Shown here in pieces: positions 1 to 10,117 of a stretch of DNA of 64,000 nt (its first letter is position 1; each line of letters begins with the position of its first letter). Under the pieces are notes generated by a model, which saw only the letters and a program-made list of their open reading frames with translations, made no database searches and was not told where the DNA came from. Source of the stretch: JAXMAR01 sp046350295 (GTDB lineage: Bacteria > Planctomycetota > Planctomycetia > Gemmatales > Gemmataceae); assembly GCA_046350295.1 (NCBI GenBank), contig JAXMAR010000016.1, forward strand, positions 78,906-142,905, read 5' to 3'. The translations under genes were made by a program, and so were the position numbers.

Positions 1-2
1 AT

Positions 3-299
3 TTGGAAGCGCGCCTCTGTATTCAACAAGGGACCGTGTCGCCGCCTGACTATCGAGACTCCCTCGCTGATCTCATCGACTCCCGCTTCGGCTCCCGGCA
101 GGAGTTCTGCCGGGCGACCGGAGTCGACCCGGGTCAACTGAGCCGCGTGTTCGCGGGCCGGTCCGATTTATCGCTGCGCGCTTTGCAGAAGGTGCTGGAG
201 GTTCTTGATGCCCGCCTGGTCCTTCAAACCGACGAGCAGACGCGCGAGGAGACGAGCGTGGCGCGGGCGGAGGAGGCGTTGGCGCTGGCGACACGGTGA
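3..299 (+). CDS. XRE-type helix-turn-helix protein, probably 5' partial
   Basis: The 98 codons read a small DNA-binding protein of the Cro/XRE type. Residues about 22-66 hold a helix-turn-helix: a helix ending FGSRQEFCRATG, then VDPGQLSRVFAG as turn and recognition helix, then a scaffold helix (LSLRALQKVLEVLD). The frame is open to the window edge and the first possible start is a TTG at base 3, so the true start may lie outside. Such short HTH proteins are often antitoxins or autoregulators of a neighbouring toxin gene; the upstream neighbour is not visible. It is followed after 93 bases by the ASCH-TPR gene on the same strand, which has its own ribosome-binding site. Target and partner are unknown. 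Confidence 0.7.
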   Translation: MEARLCIQQGTVSPPDYRDSLADLIDSRFGSRQEFCRATGVDPGQLSRVFAGRSDLSLRALQKVLEVLDARLVLQTDEQTREETSVARAEEALALATR

Positions 300-392
300 G
301 ACAAAGACGGCAGGCCGATTTTGCTGGCAGCCCGAGCGGCACTTCGGTAACTTCAGCTAAACGTCGAAACTCCCTCCCTGAGGAGTAAAGAC

Positions 393-1364
393 ATGCAAAC
401 CGATTACAAATGTCTTTCGCTTCAGCAGCCACATGCTTGGTTGGCCATCATCGGCCTGAAGAAGGTCGAAAACAGGAGCAAGCCGTCAAAGCATCGCGGG
501 CGTGTTTTCATTCACGCCTCAAAGGTGAAGAAGCATGTAAAGCCGTTTCTGGAGGAGCATAAAGGACTGCACCTCAAGGAGGAATGGCTCAGTCTCGGGG
601 CGGTGATCGGACATGCCGAATTGAGGGATGTCGTCCCGATCAACAAAGAACTGGAGAGTGACCCCTTCGCCGCCGGCCCGTTCTGCTATCTCCTGGAGAA
701 CGCCTTTTGCTTTCAACAGCCGGTAAGATGCGATGGCCAGGTGGGTATCTTCAATCTGCCCCACGACGTCAAAGAGCAACTCGACCATCAGTGCACATTG
801 CCCCCGCGCGACTGGAGCTTCCTACGGCGGTCGTTTGACACTCTCAAGCCCAGCCCCGAAGATCGCCAGCTTGGAATCGTTCTTTCCTACTGGGACAATC
901 AAGAGCAGGGTAAGGCTCTTGAACTCCTCGGAGAGATGATCAAACGGAAGAAGGACGCAGAGCTCTACGAGATGCGATCACGGATGCTCGCTGAACTCGA
1001 CCTTTTTCAAGACGCGATGACGGATCTCAACCATGCGATCGCGATTGATCGCTCGAATCCGGATTTGTTTGCCGCAAGAGGGAAACTCTATCAGCATCTG
1101 GGCTACTCCAGGGAGGCGATAGTCAACCTGAGCGCCGCCATCGACCTGGATTCTGAGCGCGGCGAGTTCTTTTTTTATCGGGCTATCGCCCACGTCGCCG
1201 AAAAAGAGAACGAGAAGGCCCTTTCTGATTTCTCGCGGGCTATTGAACTCGACCCTCAGATGGCTCAACCCTATTCCTACCGGTCCTTCCTTTACTCGAA
1301 AATGCGGCAGCCCGACAAGGCAAACGCCGATCTGGCGAGAGCGAGGAAACTTTTGTCGCTTTGA
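393..1364 (+). CDS. ASCH-domain protein fused to TPR repeats
   Basis: A 323-residue protein. Residues about 4-125 look like an ASCH (PUA-like, RNA-binding) domain: it opens LSLQQPHAWLAIIGLKKVENR, with the family's G-x-K-x-x-E-x-R type motif, continues HRGRVFIHASK, and has a late strand LGAVIGHAELRDVV. From about residue 165 onward there are at least four tetratricopeptide repeats (for example SRMLAELDLFQDAMTDLNHA, followed by AIAIDRSNPDLFAARG), a protein-binding scaffold. A strong Shine-Dalgarno (GAGGAG, about 8 bases upstream) supports the ATG at 393. No signal peptide is seen, so it should act in the cytoplasm. ASCH domains usually act in RNA binding or processing; the fusion to TPRs is unusual, and the function is not known to me. 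Confidence 0.75.
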   Translation: MQTDYKCLSLQQPHAWLAIIGLKKVENRSKPSKHRGRVFIHASKVKKHVKPFLEEHKGLHLKEEWLSLGAVIGHAELRDVVPINKELESDPFAAGPFCYLLENAFCFQQPVRCDGQVGIFNLPHDVKEQLDHQCTLPPRDWSFLRRSFDTLKPSPEDRQLGIVLSYWDNQEQGKALELLGEMIKRKKDAELYEMRSRMLAELDLFQDAMTDLNHAIAIDRSNPDLFAARGKLYQHLGYSREAIVNLSAAIDLDSERGEFFFYRAIAHVAEKENEKALSDFSRAIELDPQMAQPYSYRSFLYSKMRQPDKANADLARARKLLSL

Positions 1365-1427
1365 TCGGCGCGCCGCGCTGATCCGTCCACGTCCAGGTTC
1401 TCTTTCTTGACCGCCGGCAGGTGGCCA

Positions 1428-4190
1428 CTACCACTCGATGTCTTGCACGATCTCCGCCTTGCCCTCCTTGAGGACGACCGGGACGATCAACTCCATCTTC
1501 CCGCCCGGGGCCGCTCGGACTCTCGGCTCGGCGCCGCTGATGCGCATGCGATAGGTTCCCACGCTGAACCAGCCGTCCTTCTGCGCCTCGATCTTGCTGT
1601 CCGCGGCGGCACGGAAGTAGAGGTCGGTTGGCGCCTTCTCTCCTGATACGGTCAGGACGCGGTGGAAGGTCGGCAGTCCGCTCTTGCCCAGGACAGGGTT
1701 GGGGAAGTCCGTCACCTTCAAGCCATCCACTTCGTAATGGAACGTCGGCCGGCTGTCCTTGCTCAGGTGGTAGCCCTTGAAGCGCTGGCCCATTTCCTTG
1801 GCGGACTTGCCGGGCCAGGGGCTGTCGGCTTTTTCCAGGCGGGCGAAGCTGGCGCCGGGGGGCATGTGGAGGATGTTTTCGCCGAGGGGCGGCTCGTAGC
1901 CGACGCCGCGGTCGGTCCAGTGGCGGGCGGCGTCGATGAAGGCGCCTTGCCAGATCATGGCGAGGCGGATGTCGTTGGCGTCGAAGGCGAGGCTGGCGTG
2001 CTCGGGATAGCCGACGCCGATGGCGCGCGGCCCGGCGCCCTGGATGAAGTTGCGGTAGATGATCGCTTCGGTCTCGGGGATCAGCGGGATGAACTGCTTC
2101 TTGAGACCGAGCGGCATCTGGGCGAGCTTGCCGTCCGCGAGGTAGACGTAGATCGCCTCGATCTGCTTGTCGGTGTCGCCGCCGAGGACCTTGGGCAGAA
2201 GGGTTTTGCCCTTGGGCCACATCTCGGGCATGCGCGTGCCGGGCCGCAGCTTCATCGGATGGAGCATGTAGGCGTGGAACCATTCGCGCGTGACGCGCTT
2301 GGGCATGATGGTCATGTCGATGCCCTGCACACCCTCGGCTTTCGTGCCGTTGAACGTGTGGCACTTGATGCACCCGAGCATGAGACTGCCGACCATCTTC
2401 CGCGCCTCGGCTTTCACCTGCACGGGGGCGAGGCCGAACGAGACGGCGGGGACCGGCTCGAGCTTGTCCAGCTCGGCGAAGGCCTCCATGAGATGGCCGA
2501 CGTTTTCCAGGCCGTACTTCGGCATGTGCGTGTTCATGTAGGGGCGGTCGTGGGCGCCGTCGGCGAGGATCTGCTTGAGGTACGCGGTCTGGAGCTTGGC
2601 GCCGACACCGGTGAGGGGGGGCGGGATGCGGGCTTCGTCCCCCATCTCGGGCTGCGTGGTGGTGAAGGTGGCGTTCCAGGTTTCCTCGGGGCCGCCGACT
2701 TTGTTGCGCTCGTGGCAGGCGTAGCAGTTGAAGGTGACCATCGTGCGGTGGATTTTTTCGGCGGCGCTGAGCTTGGTCTCGCCGGGCTTAGTCGCGATGG
2801 CCGCGGCGATGTCGCTCTTCGCCTTGGCGGGCAGGTTATAGTGGGGCGATTTTGCGGGCGCGACCGCGAGGCAGCCTTCGCCGGCACGCAGCTTATCGAA
2901 CGCTGTCGCGGTCAACTTCGATTCGATCGCCTTGCCGCCTTCCTTCATCTGATGACAGCTCGCGCAGCCGAGGGAGGCGAAGAGGTCGCGTCCTTTCGTG
3001 ACAAGGGCGGCGTCGATCTCGAAATCCCCCTTCTCTTTTTCCTTGGTCTTGACGACCTCCGTCTTCTCGGTCGCCTGGATGTGGCCGTTCACGCTCTGCT
3101 TGGGCACCCCGGGCCCCTGGAACTCGACCCTCAGTTCGGCGCCGCCGCCGGCGTTGAAAAACGTGACGACGATCGGGTGCAGGCCGGCTTTGAGCGCGAC
3201 GGAGCCGCTTGTCGTTTGCGGGGCATGGACGCCGTCGTTGTTGACGACGAGCTTGCCGTCGACGAAGACCTTGCTGCCGTCGTCGCTGGTGCTCCAGAAC
3301 TGGTAGTCGCCGTCCTTGTTCACCTTGAGGATGCCCTCGAACTTGAAGCCCATGTCGTTGAGGCGGAGGGCGAGGCTGATGTCGAGGGCGGGGCCGATGC
3401 CCGAGATCTTCGGCTTGAGCTTGTCGAAATTGGGGAGCTTGTTCCAGGCGCCTTCGTAATAGCTGAACTTCATGTTCGCGGAGGCGAGGTTGAGGCCGAT
3501 GGACTGGAGGAGATAGCCGGCGACCTCGCGCGCCTCCTTGGAGTTCAAAAGGCCCGGCATACGGGCGGAGGGGCGGACGCCGTGCGGGTTCTCGAGGAAG
3601 TCGGTGAGACTGGCGAGGGTGTACTTGGCGGCGAGATCGCCCAAGTCGATGGAGGTCTCGCTGATCTTCTGCTGGGCGCCCTTGTCGTCGCGCGTGCCGT
3701 GGCAGGCGACGCAGCCGATCGTCTGGTAGACCATCTTGCCGGTCGCCACGTCCTTGGGCGTGGGCCGGTCGACGCGTGGCTTGCCGGTGGAGGCGAGGAA
3801 GTGGGCGAGCGCCTCGGCGGCGGCTTCACGCTCGGCGGCGGGGAGGGCGGCGAGGACGTTGGGCATCAGCGAATGCGGCTTCGCGGCCTGCGGATCGAGG
3901 AGGAATCTCTTGAAGTAGCCGCGCTTGACGCGCGTGCCGACGGCGTCGAGGATCGGGGCCTGCTTGATGGAGAGGGACGCGGTGACATCGGGCGAGGCGG
4001 CGTGGCATTTGACGCACCCAAGCTCGCCAAGGAGCATTTGCCCGGCGCGGACGGCGTCCGCGGGGTCCTTCGAATCGAGATAGAAGCGGTTGTAGCCGGG
4101 GAGGAACGGCGGCGCGGACTTTTCACCGGCGGACAGGGCATGGGGCAAGAAGAGAAGCGCGAGGGCGGGCGAGAGACGCGAAAGAGCCAT
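1428..4190 (-). CDS. Exported five-haem c-type cytochrome with PA14 domain
   Basis: A 920-residue protein starting with a signal peptide (LSPALALLFLPHALSAG). It has five CxxCH haem-binding motifs: CVKCH (about residue 59), CVACH (about 162), CASCH (about 400), CYACH (about 490) and CIKCH (about 600). Between the second and third lies a PA14-like beta-sandwich (KVNKDGDYQFWSTSDDGSKV, then VFVDGKLVVNNDG and LKAGLHPIVVTFFNAGGG), a carbohydrate-binding type module. The C-terminal third lacks haem motifs. Large cytochromes combining haems with PA14 are characteristic of Planctomycetes and are thought to act in the periplasm, perhaps coupling oxidation of a polysaccharide substrate to electron transfer; that role is inference. 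It stands alone, with no clear operon partner. The opposite strand is open over the same region, but with low-complexity composition and none of these motifs. Confidence 0.88.
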   Translation of the reverse strand: MALSRLSPALALLFLPHALSAGEKSAPPFLPGYNRFYLDSKDPADAVRAGQMLLGELGCVKCHAASPDVTASLSIKQAPILDAVGTRVKRGYFKRFLLDPQAAKPHSLMPNVLAALPAAEREAAAEALAHFLASTGKPRVDRPTPKDVATGKMVYQTIGCVACHGTRDDKGAQQKISETSIDLGDLAAKYTLASLTDFLENPHGVRPSARMPGLLNSKEAREVAGYLLQSIGLNLASANMKFSYYEGAWNKLPNFDKLKPKISGIGPALDISLALRLNDMGFKFEGILKVNKDGDYQFWSTSDDGSKVFVDGKLVVNNDGVHAPQTTSGSVALKAGLHPIVVTFFNAGGGAELRVEFQGPGVPKQSVNGHIQATEKTEVVKTKEKEKGDFEIDAALVTKGRDLFASLGCASCHQMKEGGKAIESKLTATAFDKLRAGEGCLAVAPAKSPHYNLPAKAKSDIAAAIATKPGETKLSAAEKIHRTMVTFNCYACHERNKVGGPEETWNATFTTTQPEMGDEARIPPPLTGVGAKLQTAYLKQILADGAHDRPYMNTHMPKYGLENVGHLMEAFAELDKLEPVPAVSFGLAPVQVKAEARKMVGSLMLGCIKCHTFNGTKAEGVQGIDMTIMPKRVTREWFHAYMLHPMKLRPGTRMPEMWPKGKTLLPKVLGGDTDKQIEAIYVYLADGKLAQMPLGLKKQFIPLIPETEAIIYRNFIQGAGPRAIGVGYPEHASLAFDANDIRLAMIWQGAFIDAARHWTDRGVGYEPPLGENILHMPPGASFARLEKADSPWPGKSAKEMGQRFKGYHLSKDSRPTFHYEVDGLKVTDFPNPVLGKSGLPTFHRVLTVSGEKAPTDLYFRAAADSKIEAQKDGWFSVGTYRMRISGAEPRVRAAPGGKMELIVPVVLKEGKAEIVQDIEW

Positions 4191-4425
4191 CGACCGAATC
4201 TCCAGGCGAAAGACGAGGCGGACGAAGCGCCTGCGATGGAAAAGTCAGCGAGGTAGGAACAAAGTCGAATGATAGAGGGGAGAGGCGGTGGTCGCAAGGG
4301 CTTCCCTCCGACGCAGAACCGCGGATGGATTGCGCGGCGCGCTTTCCAGTCTTGCCCCCCCAGGCTTGACGCCCCGGATTCGTTGCGCGGCGCTTGCGAG
4401 GTTCTGTGGGTTCTGTGCCCCCACC

Positions 4426-5003
4426 TCAGGAATCGATGGCTCGCGTCGCCCCAAAACTCCCTTGCTCCGGATGGTAAACCACCGACAGACCGTGTTCCGC
4501 TTCGATGCCGAAGATGGTGTCGAAGTGAAAGGCGATATTGGCGTAGGCGTCAACAGGCCGCGCCCGACCTCGAAGCAGGAGCAGCGCACCGCCGGCTTGA
4601 GGTCCTCCGGCGTTTTGTACTCCGGCCCGACCAGTCGCGCCAGCCAGCCCCAGAGGCGAGACCCGCGGCGTTCGTTGAGCCAGCGTAGTATACCGCCTTT
4701 CTGGCCGCAGGCGTCGACGAGCGCGGTCATGACCGCGCGGCAAACGTCCGCTTCGTGCTCCAGCAAGTGACGAAAGGCGTTGGCCTGCTGCTCTGTCGGG
4801 CCTGCATGCTCGCTGTCATGAACGGTGAACGCGAATTGGCCGCGTGCGAACTCCGGAGGCGGATCATCCAAGGCGGCGAGGTCGGGCCCCGGCTTGCCGT
4901 ATTCGGCGAAAACGGGCAGAGAACACGTGCCGGTCCAGGCTTCGTCTTCCTCGCTGTAGGCGATCTCGCCGAAGACGTCGTGACGCATGGCGTTTGCACC
5001 CAT
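4426..5003 (-). pseudogene. DUF6985-like protein, one frameshift
   Basis: The N-terminal part (FGEIAYSEEDEAWTGTCSLP, then LPVFAEYGKPGPDLAAL) resembles the DUF6985 family of unknown function. The frame continues to AVRCSCFEVGRG near base 4570, and the conserved C-terminal part (YANIAFHFDTIFGIEAEHGL, then a stop at 4426) continues one frame away. A single indel near 4555-4570 therefore splits the gene. Start is at 5003 or, alternatively, at 4988; neither has a convincing Shine-Dalgarno. The gene follows surE by 8 bases on the same strand and is probably co-transcribed with it. Whether the indel is real decay or a sequence error cannot be told here. Confidence 0.6.
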
Positions 5004-5011
5004 TGGTCTTT

Positions 5012-5788
5012 TCAAGCCCCGAAATCCAGACGCCAGGACCTCATTTCTTCCAGGCGCTCGGCATGGGTCAGGTTGAACTGAAGCGGCGTGATCGTGATGT
5101 AACCTTCGGCGAGCAGCGTGACATCGGTGTCCGGATGGGGATCCGGGCAGTGATAATCGATCCCGCTCCAGAAGTAGACGCGGCCGCGCGGGTCGACACG
5201 GCGGTCGTAACCTTCCTGATAGGGAGCGATGTTCTGCGGGGCGACGCGGATGCCGCGCACCGGGCCTTTCTCCAGGCTTGGAATGTTGATGTTGAAGAGG
5301 GAGCCGGGCGCGATCGTCTGCCGCAGCAGTTGCTCGATCGCCTGCCGGGCGTAGGCGGCGGCGCGGGGATAGTCGAGCGGCTTTGGCTTCGTGTACTCCA
5401 GCGAGATCGCGATGCTGGTCTTCTGGAAGAACGCCGCCTCGATGGCGGCCGCCACCGTCCCCGAATAGAGCACGTTGATCCCCGCGTTCGAGCCGGCGTT
5501 GAGCCCGCTGACCACCAGGTCGGGCGGATCGTCCCTGAGCAATTCGAGGAGAGCGAGCTTGACGCAATCCGCCGGCCGACCTTCGACGGCCCAGCCGATG
5601 GGGTTCTGCTGCTCGTCGACGACTTCCTGAGTGACGAGCGGGTGCAGCAGCGTGATGGAGTGACCGACGCCGCTCTGCTCCGCGGCGGGCGCGACGACGA
5701 TCACCTGCCCGAGTTTGAGTAACTCCTTGCGCAGCGCTTGCAGGCCGGGGGCATAAACGCCATCGTCGTTGGTCAGGAGAATCCGCAT
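5012..5788 (-). CDS. surE: 5'-nucleotidase/exopolyphosphatase SurE
   Basis: The N-terminus MRILLTNDDGVYAPGLQAL is the SurE signature, with the metal-binding Asp8-Asp9 pair. Further family motifs follow: APAAEQSGVGHSITL (Ser of the metal site), VKLALLELLRDDPPDLVVSG, and GLNAGSNAGINVLYSGTV with the conserved Asn. SurE removes phosphate from nucleoside 5'- and 3'-monophosphates and short polyphosphate in the cytoplasm and is linked to stationary-phase survival. The length (258 residues from this start) fits the family. An ATG seven codons upstream is possible, but homologues begin at MRILLTNDDG. The next gene on the strand, a DUF6985-like gene, starts 8 bases after the stop. Confidence 0.95.
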   Translation of the reverse strand: MRILLTNDDGVYAPGLQALRKELLKLGQVIVVAPAAEQSGVGHSITLLHPLVTQEVVDEQQNPIGWAVEGRPADCVKLALLELLRDDPPDLVVSGLNAGSNAGINVLYSGTVAAAIEAAFFQKTSIAISLEYTKPKPLDYPRAAAYARQAIEQLLRQTIAPGSLFNINIPSLEKGPVRGIRVAPQNIAPYQEGYDRRVDPRGRVYFWSGIDYHCPDPHPDTDVTLLAEGYITITPLQFNLTHAERLEEMRSWRLDFGA

Positions 5789-5932
5789 CGCCATCGTCCT
5801 CGTGGGCACAGGTTACCCTTATGGAAGGACGAAACGGCGACGACCCGCCCGCGGGTCGGCGGGACGTCGGGTGCGGGTCGTCTTTGACCCTTGATTCCCA
5901 CCCGGCGTCCTTGCATACTGAAGAAAGCACGC

Positions 5933-6018
5933 GCCGGAGTGGCGGAATTGGCAGACGCGCCAGGTTGAGGGCCTGGTTTCCTTTATTGGAAGTGCAGGTT
6001 CGATCCCTGTCTCCGGCA
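5933..6018 (+). tRNA. tRNA-Leu(GAG)
   Basis: A complete cloverleaf can be folded: acceptor GCCGGAG pairs with CTCCGGC (6011-6017), followed by discriminator A at 6018. The anticodon arm is CCAGG-TTGAGGG-CCTGG, giving anticodon GAG (Leu, CUC/CUU codons). A long variable arm (class II tRNA) and the T-loop GGTTCGATCCC are present. The CCA end is not encoded. A strong terminator hairpin follows 12 bases later. Confidence 0.95.
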
Positions 6019-6029
6019 CTGTTCAGCAC

Positions 6030-6066
6030 AAGGGTTTACGTCGAAGCGACGTAAACCCTTCTTTTG
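6030..6066 (+). terminator. Rho-independent terminator after tRNA-Leu
   Basis: A perfect hairpin with a 15-base stem, AAGGGTTTACGTCG...CGACGTAAACCCTT around a tiny AAG loop, runs straight into CTTTTGTTT. It sits just after the tRNA-Leu gene on the same strand. Confidence 0.85.
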
Positions 6067-6069
6067 TTT

Positions 6070-6573
6070 CAAGACCTCCTTTGGGAAGGTCCCGGGTTTA
6101 GTCCTGGTTTTGCACCGCTGGATTACGAGCCGCTCCTCACCAACCATGCTGGGAGGGGCTCTATGGCAACTCGCCGTCCATCCGGCATAACCTCTCCCTA
6201 CACGCCGCTGGCTTGCTCATCTCGAAATCGGACACGCCCCTCATGGCGGCATCCGAGATGCGCCAGGGCAAGGCGTGTAGGCTTGAACCCTTCCGCAAGG
6301 AGGTGGACAAAGCAAACGTGCCGCCGGGCGTGAAGGACAAGAGAGCCGGTCACTCCCGCGCCACCAGCGAGAGCCGTGACCGGCCTGGAGGTCGCGTCTA
6401 GCGCGAAGAGGGGTTGGAGACGTTATCGGAAAATGAGAAATCCGACAAAACCGGCCAAAAAACCGATAACGAAATCCGACAAATCGAGGGGTTTGGCGAA
6501 CGCGCCGGAAATGAACATCGACGCAAAATTAACGGAAAAGGCCGGTTAAGACGAATCCTAGCCGGCCTTCAAG
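6070..6573 (+). other. Intergenic region between two tRNA genes, no clear gene
   Basis: No convincing gene is seen in these 500 bases. The segment 6421-6560 is poorer in GC than its surroundings. It contains an inverted pair CGTTATCGG (6421-6429) / CCGATAACG (6463-6471) and a 13-base direct repeat GAAATCCGACAAA at 6437 and 6471. A 38-codon lysine-rich reading frame starts at 6433 without a ribosome-binding site and is not called. No copy of the tRNA-Leu 3' end was noticed, so there is no sign of an integrated element. Confidence 0.5.
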
Positions 6574-6660
6574 CGGAGAGGGAGGGATTCGAACCCTCGG
6601 TACGGTTGCCCGCACACCGGTTTTCGAGACCGGCCCGATCGGCCGCTCTGGCACCTCTCC
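6574..6660 (-). tRNA. tRNA-Ser(CGA)
   Basis: On the minus strand the acceptor GGAGAGG (6660-6654) pairs with CCTCTCC (6581-6575), with discriminator G at 6574. The anticodon arm CCGGT-CTCGAAA-ACCGG gives anticodon CGA, reading UCG serine codons. A long variable arm, as in all serine tRNAs, and the T-loop GGTTCGAATCC are present. The CCA end is not encoded. Confidence 0.95.
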
Positions 6661-6721
6661 GAATCATCCATATTAGAGGCGCGGGTTGGAATGGTCCAGG
6701 GACTTCGGCGGGCGCGAACGT

Positions 6722-6800
6722 GCGAGCGTGCAGGGTGAGCCCCCTGATGACTCCCCACCAGCGACTCCCTCCTGGAATGGGGCTCACCCTTCACGCTCGG
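6722..6800. repeat. Inverted-repeat element
   Basis: Arm 6722-6743 (GCGAGCGTGCAGGGTGAGCC...) pairs with 6779-6800 (...GGCTCACCCTTCACGCTCGG) with one mismatch, around a 35-base loop. It lies between tRNA-Ser and the end of dnaA. It looks like one of the small palindromic elements found throughout this window and may also end dnaA transcription, though no T-run follows. Confidence 0.7.
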
Positions 6801-6873
6801 CGTCAGGTTGGACGCCCGAATCTTGTTCCTGCCGGAACAGCGATAACACCAACAAGGGGCTTTCATTCGACCA

Positions 6874-8279
6874 TCAGTGTTGCCTGAGCGCGTGTTCGGC
6901 GCGTTGCACGGCGTCGCGGACGCGGAGGCGGCGCTGGCCCAGATGGATCTCGCCGTCCTCCTCGAGCCATTGCCGCACCTTCTTCTCGCCGGCGACGGCG
7001 GTGCTGTGGTTGCGGCCGCCGAAGCGTTCGCCGATATCGGTGTACGTCGCGCCGGTGTGCTTGCGGGCCAGGTACATGGCGAGCATGCGCGGATGACTGA
7101 TCTTCCAGCCGCGTTGCTTGCTTTGCAAGGCGCCCTTCTCCAGGCCGAGGACATGGCAGACGGCGCGGTCGACGTCGTCAAGCTGCACGAGGCGGACGTT
7201 GTGCCGCAGCACCTCGCCGAGCATCTCGTGCGCCAGGGCGGCGTCGATGGGCCGGCCCGTGACGCGGCTGATGTGGAAGAGGCTGAAGAGCGCCCCTTCC
7301 AGTTCGCGGACGTTGCCGCGCAGGCGCTCGGCCAGAAGCTGGATGACGGGGGCCGGCAAGGGCTGGCGGCCGGGCTGGCACGCTTTCGTTTCGATGAGCA
7401 GGCGTCGGGTGTCGGCGTCGGGGGCCTGCAAGCCGAAGACGGCGCCGCCGTGGAGGCGGTCGAGCAGCTCGGGCATGAGGCGGTCGGCGAGGCGCGGGTG
7501 ACAATCCGTTGTCACGACGACCTGGGCGCCCTCGGCGAGGAGGGCGTCGAACGTGTGCAGGAACTCCTCCTGGGTGGCGGCCTTCTTCGCCAGGAAGTGG
7601 AGGTCGTCGAGCAGCAGCGCGTCGCAGTCGCGGAACTGGCGGCGGAACGAGGAGAGCTTCCCCTGGTGCATGGAAGCGAGGAAACGGTTCGTGAACTCCT
7701 CGGCCGAGAGGAACAGCACGCGCAGCTGCGGATGCTGTTCGCGCAGGGCCGTGTGAACGCCTTCGAGCAAATGAGTCTTGCCCGTGCCGACGGGGCCGTG
7801 CAGGACCAGAGGATTGGCTTCCCGCGCGGGCTGAGCGGCGACGGCCTGGGCCGAGGCGTGGGCCACCTGGATTGCAGGGGCCGACGACGAACTCCTCCAG
7901 GCGCCGCCACCGGCGTGCGGCGGCGTGCGCGGCGGCGGGCGGAACGAACCGCGGCGGCCGCGGGGCGGCGTTCCGCGCGCGACTGCCGCTTCTCCTCTTC
8001 CTGCTTTTGCCGGGCCTTCTGAAACAGCTCCGGTCGATGACCCAGCGGAGCGCGGTGGGCCGGCCGAGGAGCGGCGGCGGCCTCGCTGCAGCGGGCCGGC
8101 ATACTGTTTTTTCAGAATAATCCTGGTACATCAGTTGGGCACGCCGACCACGAGTTGATCGTCCTGCCAGGTGAACTTGGTTTTTCCGTCAAACCAAAGC
8201 TGATAGCTGCGGCGAGCCGATCGCTTGGGCACAGGGCTTTCCAGCGCCGCTTACCGCCTTCGTCCGTGAACGTCGTCAA
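6874..8279 (-). pseudogene. dnaA: Chromosomal replication initiator DnaA, N-terminal half frameshifted
   Basis: The 330 codons up to 7866 are an intact DnaA AAA+ and DNA-binding region: Walker A GPVGTGKTH, Walker B LLLDDLHFL, and domain IV with HPRMLAMYLARKHTGATYTD and GGRNHSTAVAG, the DnaA signature. Upstream the protein continues but in changing frames: RRLEEFVVGPCN (7880-7915), a linker with PELFQKARQKQEEEKRQSR (7980-8035), LLGRPTALRWVID (8030-8070), and a recognisable domain I with SYQLWFDGKTKFTWQDDQL then VVGVPN* (8127-8205). At least four indels are needed to rejoin these. DnaA melts the chromosomal origin, so if this is the only copy the frameshifts must be sequence errors; if not, it is a decaying paralogue. 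The start is uncertain (a TTG near 8279 is one option). Neither dnaN nor recF is adjacent. Confidence 0.85.
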
Positions 8280-8779
8280 GTCAACCCTACGCGCAGTCTT
8301 GCGCTTGCCCCAGCACGGCCAAGAGAGTACGGCCAACCCGCATGCCGAGCGGCCAATCACATTGGATGAGGGGCAATTCTAGAAGCGGCGCCCCGCCGGC
8401 GCCAAGCGTTTTCTTGTCCGCGCTGGCCACACATTTTTTTCACCGGTTCCTCGCTCGACTTTTACCGGGGTTTTGCCCGCACAGGAAAGAATCCTCCTGA
8501 AAACTTTTCCCGGCCCTTGGTGGATAACGTGTCGATGGAGCGGAACCCGCGCCAGCTGCGAGGGGGCTCTTCAGCTGAACGATGGAAACCGGGCGGAACG
8601 CCGAAGAGCCAAGGGGCCAAAGGAGTAAGCGGACGGCGCCCGCGGCGGAAGAGCGGCAACTGAACGGGAGCGAGGGTTCCGCGCTGACCGGAAAATCCAG
8701 TTGGGAGTTTGCGCGCCGCGCCGCTAAAATACTGCTTTGCTCCTACCCGATCGATTGAGGCCCCGCAGGAGATCCCACC
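8280..8779. other. Intergenic region between dnaA and a divergent oxidoreductase gene
   Basis: Divergent promoters for dnaA and for the gene at 8780 must lie here. One near-match to a DnaA box, GGTGGATAA at 8519-8527 (8 of 9 to TGTGGATAA), and a short AT-rich patch (ACATTTTTTT near 8431) are visible, but there is no cluster of boxes, so no origin is called. No gene is supported. Confidence 0.4.
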
Positions 8780-10084
<1,305 letters not shown>

Positions 10085-10117
10085 CTTTGAAGAAGATGTC
10101 AGAGGCAAGCGCAGACG

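Noticed and set aside
1662..4256. 864-codon open frame on the plus strand opposite the cytochrome gene
   Set aside because: It is a GC-rich shadow: low-complexity, full of Gly/Glu/Leu/His/Asp, with none of the motifs of a folded protein, while the minus-strand frame has signal peptide, haem motifs and PA14.
6433..6549. 38-codon Lys/Pro-rich reading frame
   Set aside because: No ribosome-binding site and the region contains direct repeats that generate the residues; not supported as a gene.
6019..6573. Integrated element at the tRNA-Leu gene
   Set aside because: No integrase, no repeated copy of the tRNA 3' end and no phage or plasmid gene was seen.
8280..8779. Possible chromosomal origin next to dnaA
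   Set aside because: Only one near-match to a DnaA box and no repeated boxes or clear unwinding element; the neighbouring genes are not those of a typical origin.
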